Below are positions 41,778 through 50,722 of a stretch of DNA of 64,000 bases, in pieces (positions within the stretch are counted from its first letter, which is position 1; every line of letters begins with the position of its first letter). The notes under the pieces are model-generated. The model was not told where the DNA came from. It made no database searches and saw only the letters and a program-made list of their open reading frames with translations. Origin of the DNA: Candidatus Zixiibacteriota bacterium (lineage in GTDB: Bacteria > Zixibacteria > MSB-5A5 > GN15 > JAAZOE01); assembly GCA_036480375.1 (NCBI GenBank), contig JAZGGI010000028.1, forward strand, positions 215,209-279,208. Reading direction: 5' to 3'. The position numbers and the translations under genes were made by a program.

Positions 41778-42590
41778 ATGAGTCTTACCAGCATCAGCAC
41801 AGTGCGCAAGCATTTATATCGATTAAATCTGGGACAAAGCGAGATCAGGAATTTTGCAATCAGATTGGTATCGGATAATCATGTAAGTTTGCCTCATTCG
41901 CATATTGTAACATCATCGGAGGCTATCAAGGCGATTGAAAGCAGCGTTCCCACTCAAGAAAATATAACATTGAATGATGATCCGGTTTCTTTGTCAAATC
42001 AAATGGTTGCGGCCGGAACGGTTGTGTGCGCCAATGATAGTTCGCTCACAACCGTTTATCAGGAAAATATCGATTTTTCGATCGACTATCTCAACGGTAC
42101 GGTACGACGTATTGAGGGCGGGTCAATTTCATCGGGAAGCACCGTATCGATTTGGTATTTGTTTTATCATGCCTATCAAAAGAACATTGATTACACAATT
42201 GATTACACGCGAGGTCACGTCAATAGGCTGGCTTCAGGCAGCATCGAAGATGGCCAGGAACTCCTTATTGATTATCAGTTGGGGGCAACCGAATTTTCGG
42301 ATGAAGAAGTAAATCAATGTATTTTGGAGGCCGAGGCTGAAATTGGATTATTGATTGACGATTCATTCAAAGAATCGGTGGACCCGGCGCTCCAAACGGC
42401 CGCGACATACTTATCCCTTTCGCTCCTGTGCCGTAATTCGATCGGCTTTGCTCAGGCGGGGGCATCGAGTAGCACCAAAGATGCCAGATTGTGGCTGGAA
42501 CTTTCGGCCTCGTATAGGGAAACAGCAATGAGGCTGTTGAATTGGTTTCGCCCCGAGAGCCCACTTTTACATACACCAAAATTGACTTAA
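41778..42590 (+). CDS. Head-tail connector-like protein with internal duplication
   Basis: 270 residues. The C-terminal 85 residues form helices typical of HK97 gp6-like connectors (SDEEVNQCILEAEAEIGLLID, LQTAATYLSLSLLCR, ARLWLELSASYRETAMRLLNWF). The centre contains a tandem repeat: YQENIDFSIDYLNGTVRRI matches YQKNIDYTIDYTRGHVNRL about 35 residues later. Likely a portal-proximal adaptor with an extra beta module. It starts 1 bp after the preceding stop. Confidence 0.55.
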   Translation: MSLTSISTVRKHLYRLNLGQSEIRNFAIRLVSDNHVSLPHSHIVTSSEAIKAIESSVPTQENITLNDDPVSLSNQMVAAGTVVCANDSSLTTVYQENIDFSIDYLNGTVRRIEGGSISSGSTVSIWYLFYHAYQKNIDYTIDYTRGHVNRLASGSIEDGQELLIDYQLGATEFSDEEVNQCILEAEAEIGLLIDDSFKESVDPALQTAATYLSLSLLCRNSIGFAQAGASSSTKDARLWLELSASYRETAMRLLNWFRPESPLLHTPKLT

Positions 42591-42602
42591 GGGAGAATTG
42601 AG

Positions 42603-42977
42603 ATGAGTACGACGCTTGCCTATTTACGAGGCCGCCGGGCGTGGCTTATAGAGAATTTATCCGTATGGGGAGTTGATAATGACGCCGAATTTTTTATTGC
42701 GGCGCTGGAAGTTGTCGGCTCCGATAAACGGATCGGATTTTGGAAAATATCGCTGGGCGGGCAGCAGCAAGAAATCACATTCTCAAATTTAATCGATAAT
42801 CGAGGCAACTCACTGCCAGCTGCGATAAAGAAACCGGCTATTGTAATCATTCCGCGATCATCACAGGGGGCGTTTATCAAAAACGTGTCGGGCGATTCCG
42901 GATTCACAATCGTGCGGAACGATGAAGATTCGGCTCCAGCCCTCGTAGACTTATTAATTTTTGAAATCGGAGCATAA
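42603..42977 (+). CDS. Small hypothetical protein (phage module, possible head-closure)
   Basis: 124 residues, mixed alpha/beta, no signal (LAYLRGRRAWLIENLSVWG, KISLGGQQQEITFSNLIDNRGNSLP, GDSGFTIVRND). Position directly after the connector-like gene suggests head closure or joining. No family is recognised. Confidence 0.45.
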   Translation: MSTTLAYLRGRRAWLIENLSVWGVDNDAEFFIAALEVVGSDKRIGFWKISLGGQQQEITFSNLIDNRGNSLPAAIKKPAIVIIPRSSQGAFIKNVSGDSGFTIVRNDEDSAPALVDLLIFEIGA

Positions 42978-42985
42978 ATTGAAAT

Positions 42986-43210
42986 ATGGGCCGGAAAAAA
43001 AAGAGGCGGTTTTCCTCGGATAAGGAATTATTGAACTTCCTGAAGAACACAATTGTCGATCAGATTGAGGAAGGAAAAATCAGCCTGAAAGTAGGTGATT
43101 TTTTGAAAATACTGGAAATTCAAAGAAAGCTTTCTTCGGATAATAATGCCGAAGCGAAATTTTGGGAAATTATCGAAAAAATACGACAGGAGGAACTTGG
43201 CAGTGAATAG
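42986..43210 (+). CDS. Small basic helical protein, terminase-small-subunit-like
   Basis: 74 residues: a Lys/Arg-rich start (GRKKKRRF), then helices (ELLNFLKNTIVDQIEEG, VGDFLKILEIQRKLS) and a charged tail. Size, basicity and the DFLKILEIQRKL segment resemble small terminase or DNA-binding packaging factors, but the position late in the module is unusual. Low certainty. Confidence 0.45.
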   Translation: MGRKKKRRFSSDKELLNFLKNTIVDQIEEGKISLKVGDFLKILEIQRKLSSDNNAEAKFWEIIEKIRQEELGSE

Positions 43211-43252
43211 ACATTTACACTATTTCAGGTGGATAAATCAGGGGGAATCCTA

Positions 43253-44692
43253 ATGCGGTTTATCATCCTGATATTTATGCTTTCGTCTGTTTGCATGGGG
43301 CAAACGCCTGTCGGCTATAATAAATGGGAATTGTCTGAAGGAAAATACCAATCTCAATTCGGCGGGATATTCCATAATTACATGAAGCCCGATTCATCCT
43401 GGGCGGAGATTGAAAATGACTGGATAAGCGACGGCGATACGCTGTTTACAAATTATCGGGCGATATTGCAAAGCGAAGTTACGGATAAAGGGCAATCGGT
43501 TGTCACGCTCAAATATAAAGGCAATACTTATACCGTTACGCAGATACCGAAAAAATTAATCTGGCTCAAGACCGATACATGGGATTGGGTTGATATATTC
43601 CCATCAACAACATGGCCAACTCCGACAGTAAACGGGAATATTCTATCGTGGAATAATATTTTCCCCGGCGTCAACTATCGGATTACTAAACGTAACGGGG
43701 CGGTTCCCCATGCGGTAATGTTTAAGCCCGCTTTTCTCGATTCGGCGGTGACGCTATATAATCAACGGGCCGACTCATCCACCATCGCATTAGGGAATGT
43801 GAATGAGTATTCATTGACGGGCGTGGACAATGCTGATATTGGGATTGGGAACGTCCCAAAGCGAGTGCTGAAGAAACTGAAGGATTTTGTTTTTGAAATC
43901 AGTCAACAGAGATTATGGCATGATACGGTTCATACAGATATTCAAGTATTGCAAAGATGGGTCAAGCTCGCCGGGAAGATTTACTGCATCGAGTACATGA
44001 TGATGTCGGACGTTAGGCAATTCCACGAAGATAATCCAACAGAAGTAATCTGGCATAACACGGAGACGACACTTGATAAAGACGATATTGACGATTGTTT
44101 TCTTGAGATGAATGACGCTGATGATAATAATGGTACGGGCAATGTGATTAATTTAACGGAAAGCGAGTTACTTCAATTAAATGGTTTGATGTATATTGAT
44201 ATATCTGTTATAGGTTCTGACCAACAGGTTGACTCATGCTATTTAGACCTGTTTCGGGTTACTCCTAATCATAATGACAGCCAAGTATATGTGGCACCCA
44301 TGACTGCAACGTGGATTGAAACTCAAGCAACATGGAATGACAGGATAACCGGCACAGCCTGGTCAACGGGCGGTGGCGATTATTCGTTATGCGGTGGCGA
44401 ATGGTGTGACAGTTTAACTGATATGGGGGACTTTGGTTATTTTCAGGAAATCGGAATAAAGAGTCTGGCTGATGGCGGTCTTGCTGAAGTGGTCGAGGAT
44501 TGGATTGACGGAACAAGTACAAATTATGGATTGATGATGCAGACCGAATATAAGGGTGGCGCAATGATGATTAGCTCTACTGAAGAATCGGGCACGGGCA
44601 GGGCACCCGAATTGATTGTCTGGCATAGTGACGCCGAGGAACCGCCGAGTACTACATCACGCAGAAGAAAAGTATTAACCGGAGGTCGATAA
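43253..44692 (+). CDS. Exported DNRLRE-type surface protein (phage module)
   Basis: 479 residues from ATG 43253 (GGGGGA site). The signal peptide MRFIILIFMLSSVCMGQ is clear. The first 250 residues are beta-rich with many Trp/Tyr (WDWVDIFPSTTWPTPTVNG). The C-terminal part resembles DNRLRE domains: WIETQATWNDRITGTAWSTGGG, VVEDWIDGTSTNYGLMMQTE, then APELIVWH. Such domains occur in secreted cell-surface proteins. Finding it in series with capsid genes is unexpected. It overlaps no neighbour and is 2 bp from the next gene. Confidence 0.6.
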   Translation: MRFIILIFMLSSVCMGQTPVGYNKWELSEGKYQSQFGGIFHNYMKPDSSWAEIENDWISDGDTLFTNYRAILQSEVTDKGQSVVTLKYKGNTYTVTQIPKKLIWLKTDTWDWVDIFPSTTWPTPTVNGNILSWNNIFPGVNYRITKRNGAVPHAVMFKPAFLDSAVTLYNQRADSSTIALGNVNEYSLTGVDNADIGIGNVPKRVLKKLKDFVFEISQQRLWHDTVHTDIQVLQRWVKLAGKIYCIEYMMMSDVRQFHEDNPTEVIWHNTETTLDKDDIDDCFLEMNDADDNNGTGNVINLTESELLQLNGLMYIDISVIGSDQQVDSCYLDLFRVTPNHNDSQVYVAPMTATWIETQATWNDRITGTAWSTGGGDYSLCGGEWCDSLTDMGDFGYFQEIGIKSLADGGLAEVVEDWIDGTSTNYGLMMQTEYKGGAMMISSTEESGTGRAPELIVWHSDAEEPPSTTSRRRKVLTGGR

Positions 44693-44694
44693 TA

Positions 44695-47043
44695 ATGAAG
44701 AAGATATTTTTATTGCTGATGCTTTTAACCCTGCTGCCGTTCAAGGTGGGGTGGTGTGATTTCCTGGGAATTAAAAAGGTGAGTGAGTTTATATCCATGC
44801 CGGTACACCTGGCTCTGGATTCCTTATATGGAATACCTCGCACACCTGATTCGGTACATATTGTTACCTTTGCCGATAATGGGAATGTGACGGCGTATAA
44901 CGCGCGCAGTACCACTGCTCCATTTTCGGACATAAGCATTGACACAAGCAACCAATATGGGCAAGTGAAATACTGGCTCGTTGACCAGATTCAGGATATA
45001 GATGGCGCGGGAGGGCATTATACGCTCGGCATTCAGGTATCCACTTTTTATAATGATATCCCGACATTTTCCTTCGGGACGGTTCAAATAATCAATGATT
45101 CCCTGGAACAATACTTGAGCGCGGCCGAGGATTCAGCGACCAATGCCGCCGTGAATTCTCTGGCGGTTCGAGATACGGCTCAATATCTCATTACCGCTAC
45201 GGACGTTAATATAAGCCAGATTTCCGGGGACGCTACTGCTGCGAATAATTTGGAAACCATGCTTGATGGGACGGGCGGACAGGTATTGTCGCTTGGCAGG
45301 TTGGCTGTCATTGGGACAAATGGGGCAAGCGGTTCGGTAACGATTGATAATAATGATGGACACGGAATTGTTATTGAAGGCAATAACGGGAATGCTATCT
45401 ATGGTTATGTTCAAAGCGGGACTAATCATGCCAGCCTTTACCTTCAGGGCTACGGAGCCGCCCCCGGACTTTATGCGAGGGGTGGCGCAACTGGTGCGGG
45501 AGTGCAATTTATTGGTGGTAGTACATCCGGTGACGCAATATCAACATCAGTGACGACCGGTAACGAACTGGATGCCAGCTTGAGAGTGGAATTGGTTGAT
45601 GATATCTGGGATGAAGACACAACCGGACATAAGACAGAACCCAATATGGGATATTGGATAACGCAAGGAGGCGAAGTAAGTATATCCGATGCCGACATGA
45701 CGGCCATTTCCGATTCAACCTGGAATAAGGCTTTCAATACGGCATTCACGGCCGGAACTATGGGTGATTCTCTGAATAATAAGACTTATGTGCAGGGGGC
45801 CGCATCCGGACTCGATTCTGCGACGGTTCAGGGGGCTGTAATTGCGGCCATGAACGCTGATACAACTTTGCAATTGAGAACAATTACTGTAACCGGACAT
45901 AATAACGAAGATGCCGTGACATTCACCGGCTCAGGAACTGGTATAGGATTAAAAGTATTCGGCGGTACAACCGGCGACGCGGCATATTTCCGGGGCGGGA
46001 CAACATCGGGCAATGGTATCACAGCCTGGACGTATGACGGGCATGGCATAGCCATTTATGGTTCGAAAGAAAAATCCGGGTTTTATGCCGAGGCTCAGGA
46101 TTCCGGAGCAGGAATGTATTTACTCGGCGGTGATGAAGCCAACGCCAGTGAGTTGGCAAGCGGATTACGTGTAAAAGCACCTCGTGATGATGCCGTATGG
46201 CTTAGCGCCGGCGATCAGACCAATGTTCACGGAATTCAAGTAGATGGAGGAACAGGAAATGGTGGAGACGCTATCAGGATTCTTGGCCGGGGCACTGATG
46301 GTCATGGAATTTCGATAACTTCTGAAAGCGGAAATAATCTTGATTCCGAAACTCGATCTGAGATAGCTCAGACTTTTTGGGGATACGACATCGATAGCGC
46401 CTGGGTAGCGGGATCATTCGGGGATTCGGCAAAGACCTGGTCAGATAAATCACCCATTGGAGCCGGCAGCTACCCGGTAACGCTAATTGCTTATGATACC
46501 GCCAATAGCATGATTGTTTCCAATGTTAGAATGTCGATATTCAATGTCGATTTATCGTCATTGTCGGCAGTGGGATTGACCGGTCAGCAGGGCAGTTTAC
46601 AGGTTAATCTAAATTCGGGAGATTATGTCGTTTCCTGCCTGGCGCCGGGATATATGTTTAACGCTTATGATACGATATCTATTTCCGGATCTCAGACTGA
46701 CAGCCTTATGGGGTATCAATTTGATCCGGGTGCTCCCGCGTCACCTGATTTATGCCGCGTGTACGGTTATTTTTATTCGGTGGACGGCCAACCCATAGAA
46801 AATGTTGAGGTGACGGCGGCTTTAGTCGGCAATGATATTCGAAAGGATAACTTGATCATTAGTCCCTACAAAAAATCCACGACGACAAATTCGAACGGTT
46901 ATTTTTATCTCGATTTGATTCCGTCTGCAAATATGAACCCGGCGGGTTCGCAATACATGATTTCAGCCAGTTATCCGGCCGGAACTATCCTGAAAAAGAC
47001 GATAATTGTACCGGATGACGACAACTGGCAAATAAACTGGTAA
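44695..47043 (+). CDS. Exported repetitive fibre-like protein with C-terminal Ig-like domain
   Basis: 782 residues, GGAGG ribosome site and signal peptide MKKIFLLLMLLTLLPFKVGW. The middle is a glycine/asparagine-rich repeat of phage-fibre type, seen at least four times as DGHGIVIEGNNGNAIYG, GTGIGLKVFGGTTGDAAYF, TYDGHGIAIYGSKEKSGFY and GNGGDAIRILGRGTDGHGI. These are likely parallel beta-helix turns. Residues 690-782 form a carboxypeptidase-regulatory-like or Ig-like domain (CRVYGYFYSVDGQPIENVEVTA, TTTNSNGYFYLDLIP). It could be a tail-spike analogue or a host surface fibre. Confidence 0.6.
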   Translation: MKKIFLLLMLLTLLPFKVGWCDFLGIKKVSEFISMPVHLALDSLYGIPRTPDSVHIVTFADNGNVTAYNARSTTAPFSDISIDTSNQYGQVKYWLVDQIQDIDGAGGHYTLGIQVSTFYNDIPTFSFGTVQIINDSLEQYLSAAEDSATNAAVNSLAVRDTAQYLITATDVNISQISGDATAANNLETMLDGTGGQVLSLGRLAVIGTNGASGSVTIDNNDGHGIVIEGNNGNAIYGYVQSGTNHASLYLQGYGAAPGLYARGGATGAGVQFIGGSTSGDAISTSVTTGNELDASLRVELVDDIWDEDTTGHKTEPNMGYWITQGGEVSISDADMTAISDSTWNKAFNTAFTAGTMGDSLNNKTYVQGAASGLDSATVQGAVIAAMNADTTLQLRTITVTGHNNEDAVTFTGSGTGIGLKVFGGTTGDAAYFRGGTTSGNGITAWTYDGHGIAIYGSKEKSGFYAEAQDSGAGMYLLGGDEANASELASGLRVKAPRDDAVWLSAGDQTNVHGIQVDGGTGNGGDAIRILGRGTDGHGISITSESGNNLDSETRSEIAQTFWGYDIDSAWVAGSFGDSAKTWSDKSPIGAGSYPVTLIAYDTANSMIVSNVRMSIFNVDLSSLSAVGLTGQQGSLQVNLNSGDYVVSCLAPGYMFNAYDTISISGSQTDSLMGYQFDPGAPASPDLCRVYGYFYSVDGQPIENVEVTAALVGNDIRKDNLIISPYKKSTTTNSNGYFYLDLIPSANMNPAGSQYMISASYPAGTILKKTIIVPDDDNWQINW

Positions 47044-47059
47044 AAGAAAGAGAGGATTT

Positions 47060-47386
47060 ATGTCAATATTTTCAAGCATAACCGGATTTATAGGCGATAA
47101 TTTATTGGCTCTTGCCGGCGGAATATGGGCGCTGGCCGGCATCATTATATCTTATGTGGCCAAAAAATATTTGATTCCAATGCTTAAAGTTGAAAAGAGA
47201 AGAAAATATGCCGGTTGGATTGCGGCAATCGCTGATGAATTGACTGATGATCTGGTCGCCAGATATCCGGGGAAAAAATGGATTGAAGAACTGGATAAGG
47301 CGGTAGATAAAATCATTGAAATCTGCGGCATTAATAAGGAAGTGGCCGAACGAGCGATTCGAGCCGCAGCCCCTCGGAAGGCTTAA
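47060..47386 (+). CDS. Holin-like membrane protein (LLH type)
   Basis: 108 residues: one transmembrane segment (LLALAGGIWALAGIIISYVAKKYLIPML, about 15-42), then amphipathic helices (AGWIAAIADELTDDLVARYPGKKWIEELDKAVDKIIEICGI). It resembles LLH-family phage holins, which also have an N-terminal TM and a helical C-terminus. No endolysin gene accompanies it. It is the last gene of the module, before a terminator. Confidence 0.6.
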   Translation: MSIFSSITGFIGDNLLALAGGIWALAGIIISYVAKKYLIPMLKVEKRRKYAGWIAAIADELTDDLVARYPGKKWIEELDKAVDKIIEICGINKEVAERAIRAAAPRKA

Positions 47387-47400
47387 CCCAAAAAATAAAT

Positions 47401-47427
47401 CCGGTCAGAAAATTGACCGGGTTTTTT
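47401..47427 (+). terminator. Terminator ending the phage-like module
   Basis: CCGGTCA (47401-47407) pairs with TGACCGG (47414-47420) around GAAAAT. T residues follow from 47422. Confidence 0.88.
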
Positions 47428-47449
47428 ATATTCAATTTTCAGTCTCATT

Positions 47450-49627
47450 TTATTTCGGCGTTGGTCCACCCAGAAAGAGATAATTATAAAGGTAAATTAC
47501 GTCAGCCAGATCAATGGTTGAATCGCCGTTGATATTGGCGGCTTCATTTCCGGCGGGTGGAGGAGCCGAATGCAGATAGACATAATTTATCAGATAGATT
47601 AGATCACCCGGATTGACAAAACCATCATCATTTACATCTCCCGGGATGTAACTTTGAGCCCCGTCATTTCTAACCGGTACCGATGTAATCCATGAATTGT
47701 TATCAGTATCTGTCGCCTGAGCTGTCAGGAAATGCAGTTTATTCGGTTCCAGAGTTGAAGTATTCCAGACCATTCCCCAACCGTCGGAATCATTACCGTC
47801 ATAACCATAACCGTTTCGGGGGAGGTTCCAGTCATCAGGATACAGGCTGACGATAATATCAACTTCGTACCAAATTGAATTATAGTTCAGAGTGAGGATT
47901 CCATATAGTTCGTGAATGGTATAATCCGAAATCGTCGCAGTAACCGGGTCAATCAAAGTCAGTGTATGGTCTTCATTATGACGAGCAACGCCTTTGTTAC
48001 CGGCCAGTATCAACCACAACCCGGGATTACCCGACAAACCCAGCATGGTCGTATATTCATTGTTCAAGCCCCAATCATAAATATCGGCGATGCCGGGATT
48101 ACGATTTGCCTTGACCGAAAATCCTCCGCCGTGAGATAAAATATATTCGTTTATTCCGGCGATGAATTCTCCGTCATAGGTTCCCATATTTTCTTCAACG
48201 CGCATGGCGGAGAATAATCGTTGCATTAACTGGTCGTCAGTTAAATCTGTAAAACCCTCCCGAGTAATATCTGAATATCCTTGATGGGACCAATACTTCA
48301 GCGCCATTGCGGCCACCGCAGGGCCGGAACAGAAATCGCCAAATTCACCGGATGCTGAAGAATTACCGTCGAATTGATTGCCGTTGGTATCACCGCCGAG
48401 ATTTTGATTAATAATCGGAATCGCCAGGGTGTTATCGATCGGTTTGCTTCTTCCCGAAAAAGTCATATAACTTAAATTTTCGTCGGGACAGGTAAGCTCA
48501 ACATCAATGTTACCTGATACATTATGCCCCATAAGGGGATTTATGAAATTCGGAATAGGCGGGGTCGGATCGATATGGATCGTAATCTGAGCTGTATCCG
48601 CCTGGCCAAGAGTATCTGTTAAAACTGCCCTGACCTGATAATCTTCCTCTGGCAGGTCGGTGGTATTCCAATAATATGAGAGCCCGTTACCCAAGCCGGA
48701 AGAAATAATTCCGTTTCTCAACGGTGGATCGTCATCCTTATCGGTAGCAAGATAAATCCACGAGCCGGTTTGTTGATAATAAAAGTCAGCGCGGGCAATT
48801 ATTGAAGATCCTGAGATATCATTGACCCAGAGGTCAACGCCGGAACCAACATCATCGTTTGGCTGCGGAGAAATAAATTCTGCGACCGGGGGCGGATCGG
48901 TGCCGCCTCCGGAATTTCCTCCGGGAAAACCGCTGGAATATAGAATCATTCGTCCCGGAAATGTTTTTATCGGACCGGTACCATCGGGATTGGTATAAAC
49001 CGTATCAAGGTCAACATAACCATATCCCCAGTCATTATATGAGACGCAGCCAACGGGCGTGTCGTCGGTAACAATGGCCGCTATCTGCGGATTGCCGGAA
49101 AAGGCAATATATAAACCAACAAAAAAGGGTCCTTCGACAACTACCGGACTATCGAGAGGAACGGTGATAAAATACAAATCTTCGGCGGGGATCACATATT
49201 GATAAAGAGGAGTTATATCAAGCATCTCTCCCGGATGGGGACAGCCGGGAACGGAATTATCAACCGCTTCGATATCAGCGGAGAGATGAAGGATTCCAAT
49301 GTCAACACAATATAGTATTAGATGGACTTGATTGATTGAAAAGGGGTATGGATTGGTACAAGTGGCCGATGGATTCTGGTAGACTTTGAATAATTCATTA
49401 CCCTCAACCCAGGGATAAACGAGCCAGGCTGGGTCTCCGCCTTCATATACGGCGCAAGTGTCCAATGCGCTTATGGAAGTTGAAGCGCCTTTTGGCAGGA
49501 TTGATTTGGGTTTGATATTTTCGAGAGATTTAACTCGCGAAGCCTCTTTTCCATGGCTTGATATTGTAAACAATAGCAAAAATGATATGAAAATTCCTAT
49601 GACTTTTGAACGGAAGCTGAATTTCAT
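47450..49627 (-). CDS. Secreted C39-like cysteine peptidase with dockerin
   Basis: 725 residues from ATG 49627 (GGAG site); an earlier in-frame start at 49693 lacks a signal sequence. Signal peptide about 1-27 (GIFISFLLLFTISSHG). A beta-rich N-terminal region follows, then Ig-like repeats (VAEFISPQPNDDVGSG, IPNFINPLMGHNVSG). Next is a papain-like C39_2 domain with DFCSGPAVAAMALKYW (Cys near 430), KGVARHNEDHTLTLIDP (His near 551) and the aspartate after it. The C-terminus is a dockerin pair (GDVNDDGFVNPGDLIYLINYVY; NINGDSTIDLADVIYLYNYLF). It is a predicted exported, calcium-dockerin-tagged protease. Confidence 0.8.
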   Translation of the reverse strand: MKFSFRSKVIGIFISFLLLFTISSHGKEASRVKSLENIKPKSILPKGASTSISALDTCAVYEGGDPAWLVYPWVEGNELFKVYQNPSATCTNPYPFSINQVHLILYCVDIGILHLSADIEAVDNSVPGCPHPGEMLDITPLYQYVIPAEDLYFITVPLDSPVVVEGPFFVGLYIAFSGNPQIAAIVTDDTPVGCVSYNDWGYGYVDLDTVYTNPDGTGPIKTFPGRMILYSSGFPGGNSGGGTDPPPVAEFISPQPNDDVGSGVDLWVNDISGSSIIARADFYYQQTGSWIYLATDKDDDPPLRNGIISSGLGNGLSYYWNTTDLPEEDYQVRAVLTDTLGQADTAQITIHIDPTPPIPNFINPLMGHNVSGNIDVELTCPDENLSYMTFSGRSKPIDNTLAIPIINQNLGGDTNGNQFDGNSSASGEFGDFCSGPAVAAMALKYWSHQGYSDITREGFTDLTDDQLMQRLFSAMRVEENMGTYDGEFIAGINEYILSHGGGFSVKANRNPGIADIYDWGLNNEYTTMLGLSGNPGLWLILAGNKGVARHNEDHTLTLIDPVTATISDYTIHELYGILTLNYNSIWYEVDIIVSLYPDDWNLPRNGYGYDGNDSDGWGMVWNTSTLEPNKLHFLTAQATDTDNNSWITSVPVRNDGAQSYIPGDVNDDGFVNPGDLIYLINYVYLHSAPPPAGNEAANINGDSTIDLADVIYLYNYLFLGGPTPK

Positions 49628-49767
49628 AAAATCTCCAAAAAACGACAGATTGCAATGTTGACTGTTATTATAAATATCGAAAGGGAAAAGCATAACTTAA
49701 TGAAAGATTGTGGTTTAAAATTAGAATTAGCTGCGTATATTAGTATTGGCAATTTTCGAAACTTAAG

Positions 49768-50631
49768 ATGAATATGACAAAGAATAATTTAAGACGGCCT
49801 CCGTGGTTCAAAGTGACCGCTTTTGGCGGAGATAAATATCACGATGTCAGAAAACGGTTGCGGGGTTTGACTCTGCATACCGTTTGCGAGGAAGCAAATT
49901 GCCCCAATCGAGGGGAATGTTTCAACGCCGGTACGGCGTCGTTTCTTCTATTGGGACCGAAATGTACTCGTAATTGTCGATTTTGTGATATTGCCAGCGG
50001 CAAGCCCAATCCTCTTGATCCGACCGAACCTGTCAAGGTTGCTGAAATGGTCGAATATTTGGATTTATCTCATGTTGTCTTGACTTCGGTTACCCGGGAT
50101 GACTTACCTGACCAGGGTTCGCGACAATTTGCCCGGACAGTTGCCGAGATTAAAAGAAGATTACCTCAGGCGACTACAGAAATTTTAACTCCGGATTTTC
50201 ATGCTCGTCCGGAATTGATTGATCTGGCATTAAGCGAACGGCCGACGGTTTTCAATCATAACGTCGAAACCATACCTCGCCTATATCCCGAAGCCCGACC
50301 GCAGTCAGAATATAAACGATCATTGAGAGTATTGGAATATGTTATAATCAATTATCCGATAATATTGGTCAAGTCCGGCATTATGGTTGGACTTGGAGAA
50401 ACGGTTTCGGAGCTCAATGAACTTTTCGCCGATCTGGCCGCTATTAAAGTCAAAGTATTAACTATTGGTCAATACCTTTCACCTTCGAAACAGCATGCCC
50501 CTGTACGCAAATATTATACCCCCGAAGAATTTTCGCAATTTGCGATTCAGGCTGAAAATTCGGGTATTGAAAAGGTTATTTCCGGCCCTCTGGTAAGATC
50601 CTCCTATCGTGCTCATGAAGTTTTGCAATAG
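49768..50631 (+). CDS. lipA: Lipoyl synthase
   Basis: 287-residue radical SAM enzyme inserting two sulfurs into octanoyl groups. The auxiliary cluster motif is C40-x4-C45-x5-C51 (CEEANCPNRGEC) and the radical SAM motif is C66-x3-C70-x2-C73 (CTRNCRFC). Conserved ILTPDF, FNHNVETIPRLYP and VRSSYRAHE are present. Length is typical. It has no lipB neighbour here. Confidence 0.97.
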   Translation: MNMTKNNLRRPPWFKVTAFGGDKYHDVRKRLRGLTLHTVCEEANCPNRGECFNAGTASFLLLGPKCTRNCRFCDIASGKPNPLDPTEPVKVAEMVEYLDLSHVVLTSVTRDDLPDQGSRQFARTVAEIKRRLPQATTEILTPDFHARPELIDLALSERPTVFNHNVETIPRLYPEARPQSEYKRSLRVLEYVIINYPIILVKSGIMVGLGETVSELNELFADLAAIKVKVLTIGQYLSPSKQHAPVRKYYTPEEFSQFAIQAENSGIEKVISGPLVRSSYRAHEVLQ

Positions 50632-50722
50632 ATAATTTCCGGTTTTGTACCTAATTTCATCATTTCTTCCTGAAAGTATTAATTAATTTCCCGACTTTCC
50701 GATTTTTGATTGGAAAGCACTC

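Larger units (their letters stand above)
32332..47386 (+). mobile_element. Phage-derived head/packaging module, apparently without tail or integration genes
   Basis: About 15 kb, almost all on the plus strand, in caudovirus order: portal, large terminase, prohead protease, membrane/coiled-coil protein, helical protein, decoration-like protein, HK97-type major capsid, sialidase-like propeller, connector-like protein, small proteins, two exported fibre-like proteins and a holin-like protein. I found no integrase, repressor, replication, tail-tube, tape-measure, sheath, baseplate or endolysin gene. Two minus-strand genes interrupt it (35013, 37191). Codon style resembles the flanks, suggesting long residence. 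No flanking att repeats were visible. It could be a gene-transfer-agent-like or domesticated element, or a prophage remnant. Confidence 0.7.

Noticed and set aside
32053..47449. Flanking att direct repeats of the phage-like module
   Set aside because: No convincing shared core was seen between the 32053-32331 and 47387-47449 gaps; a dot-plot would be needed to be sure.
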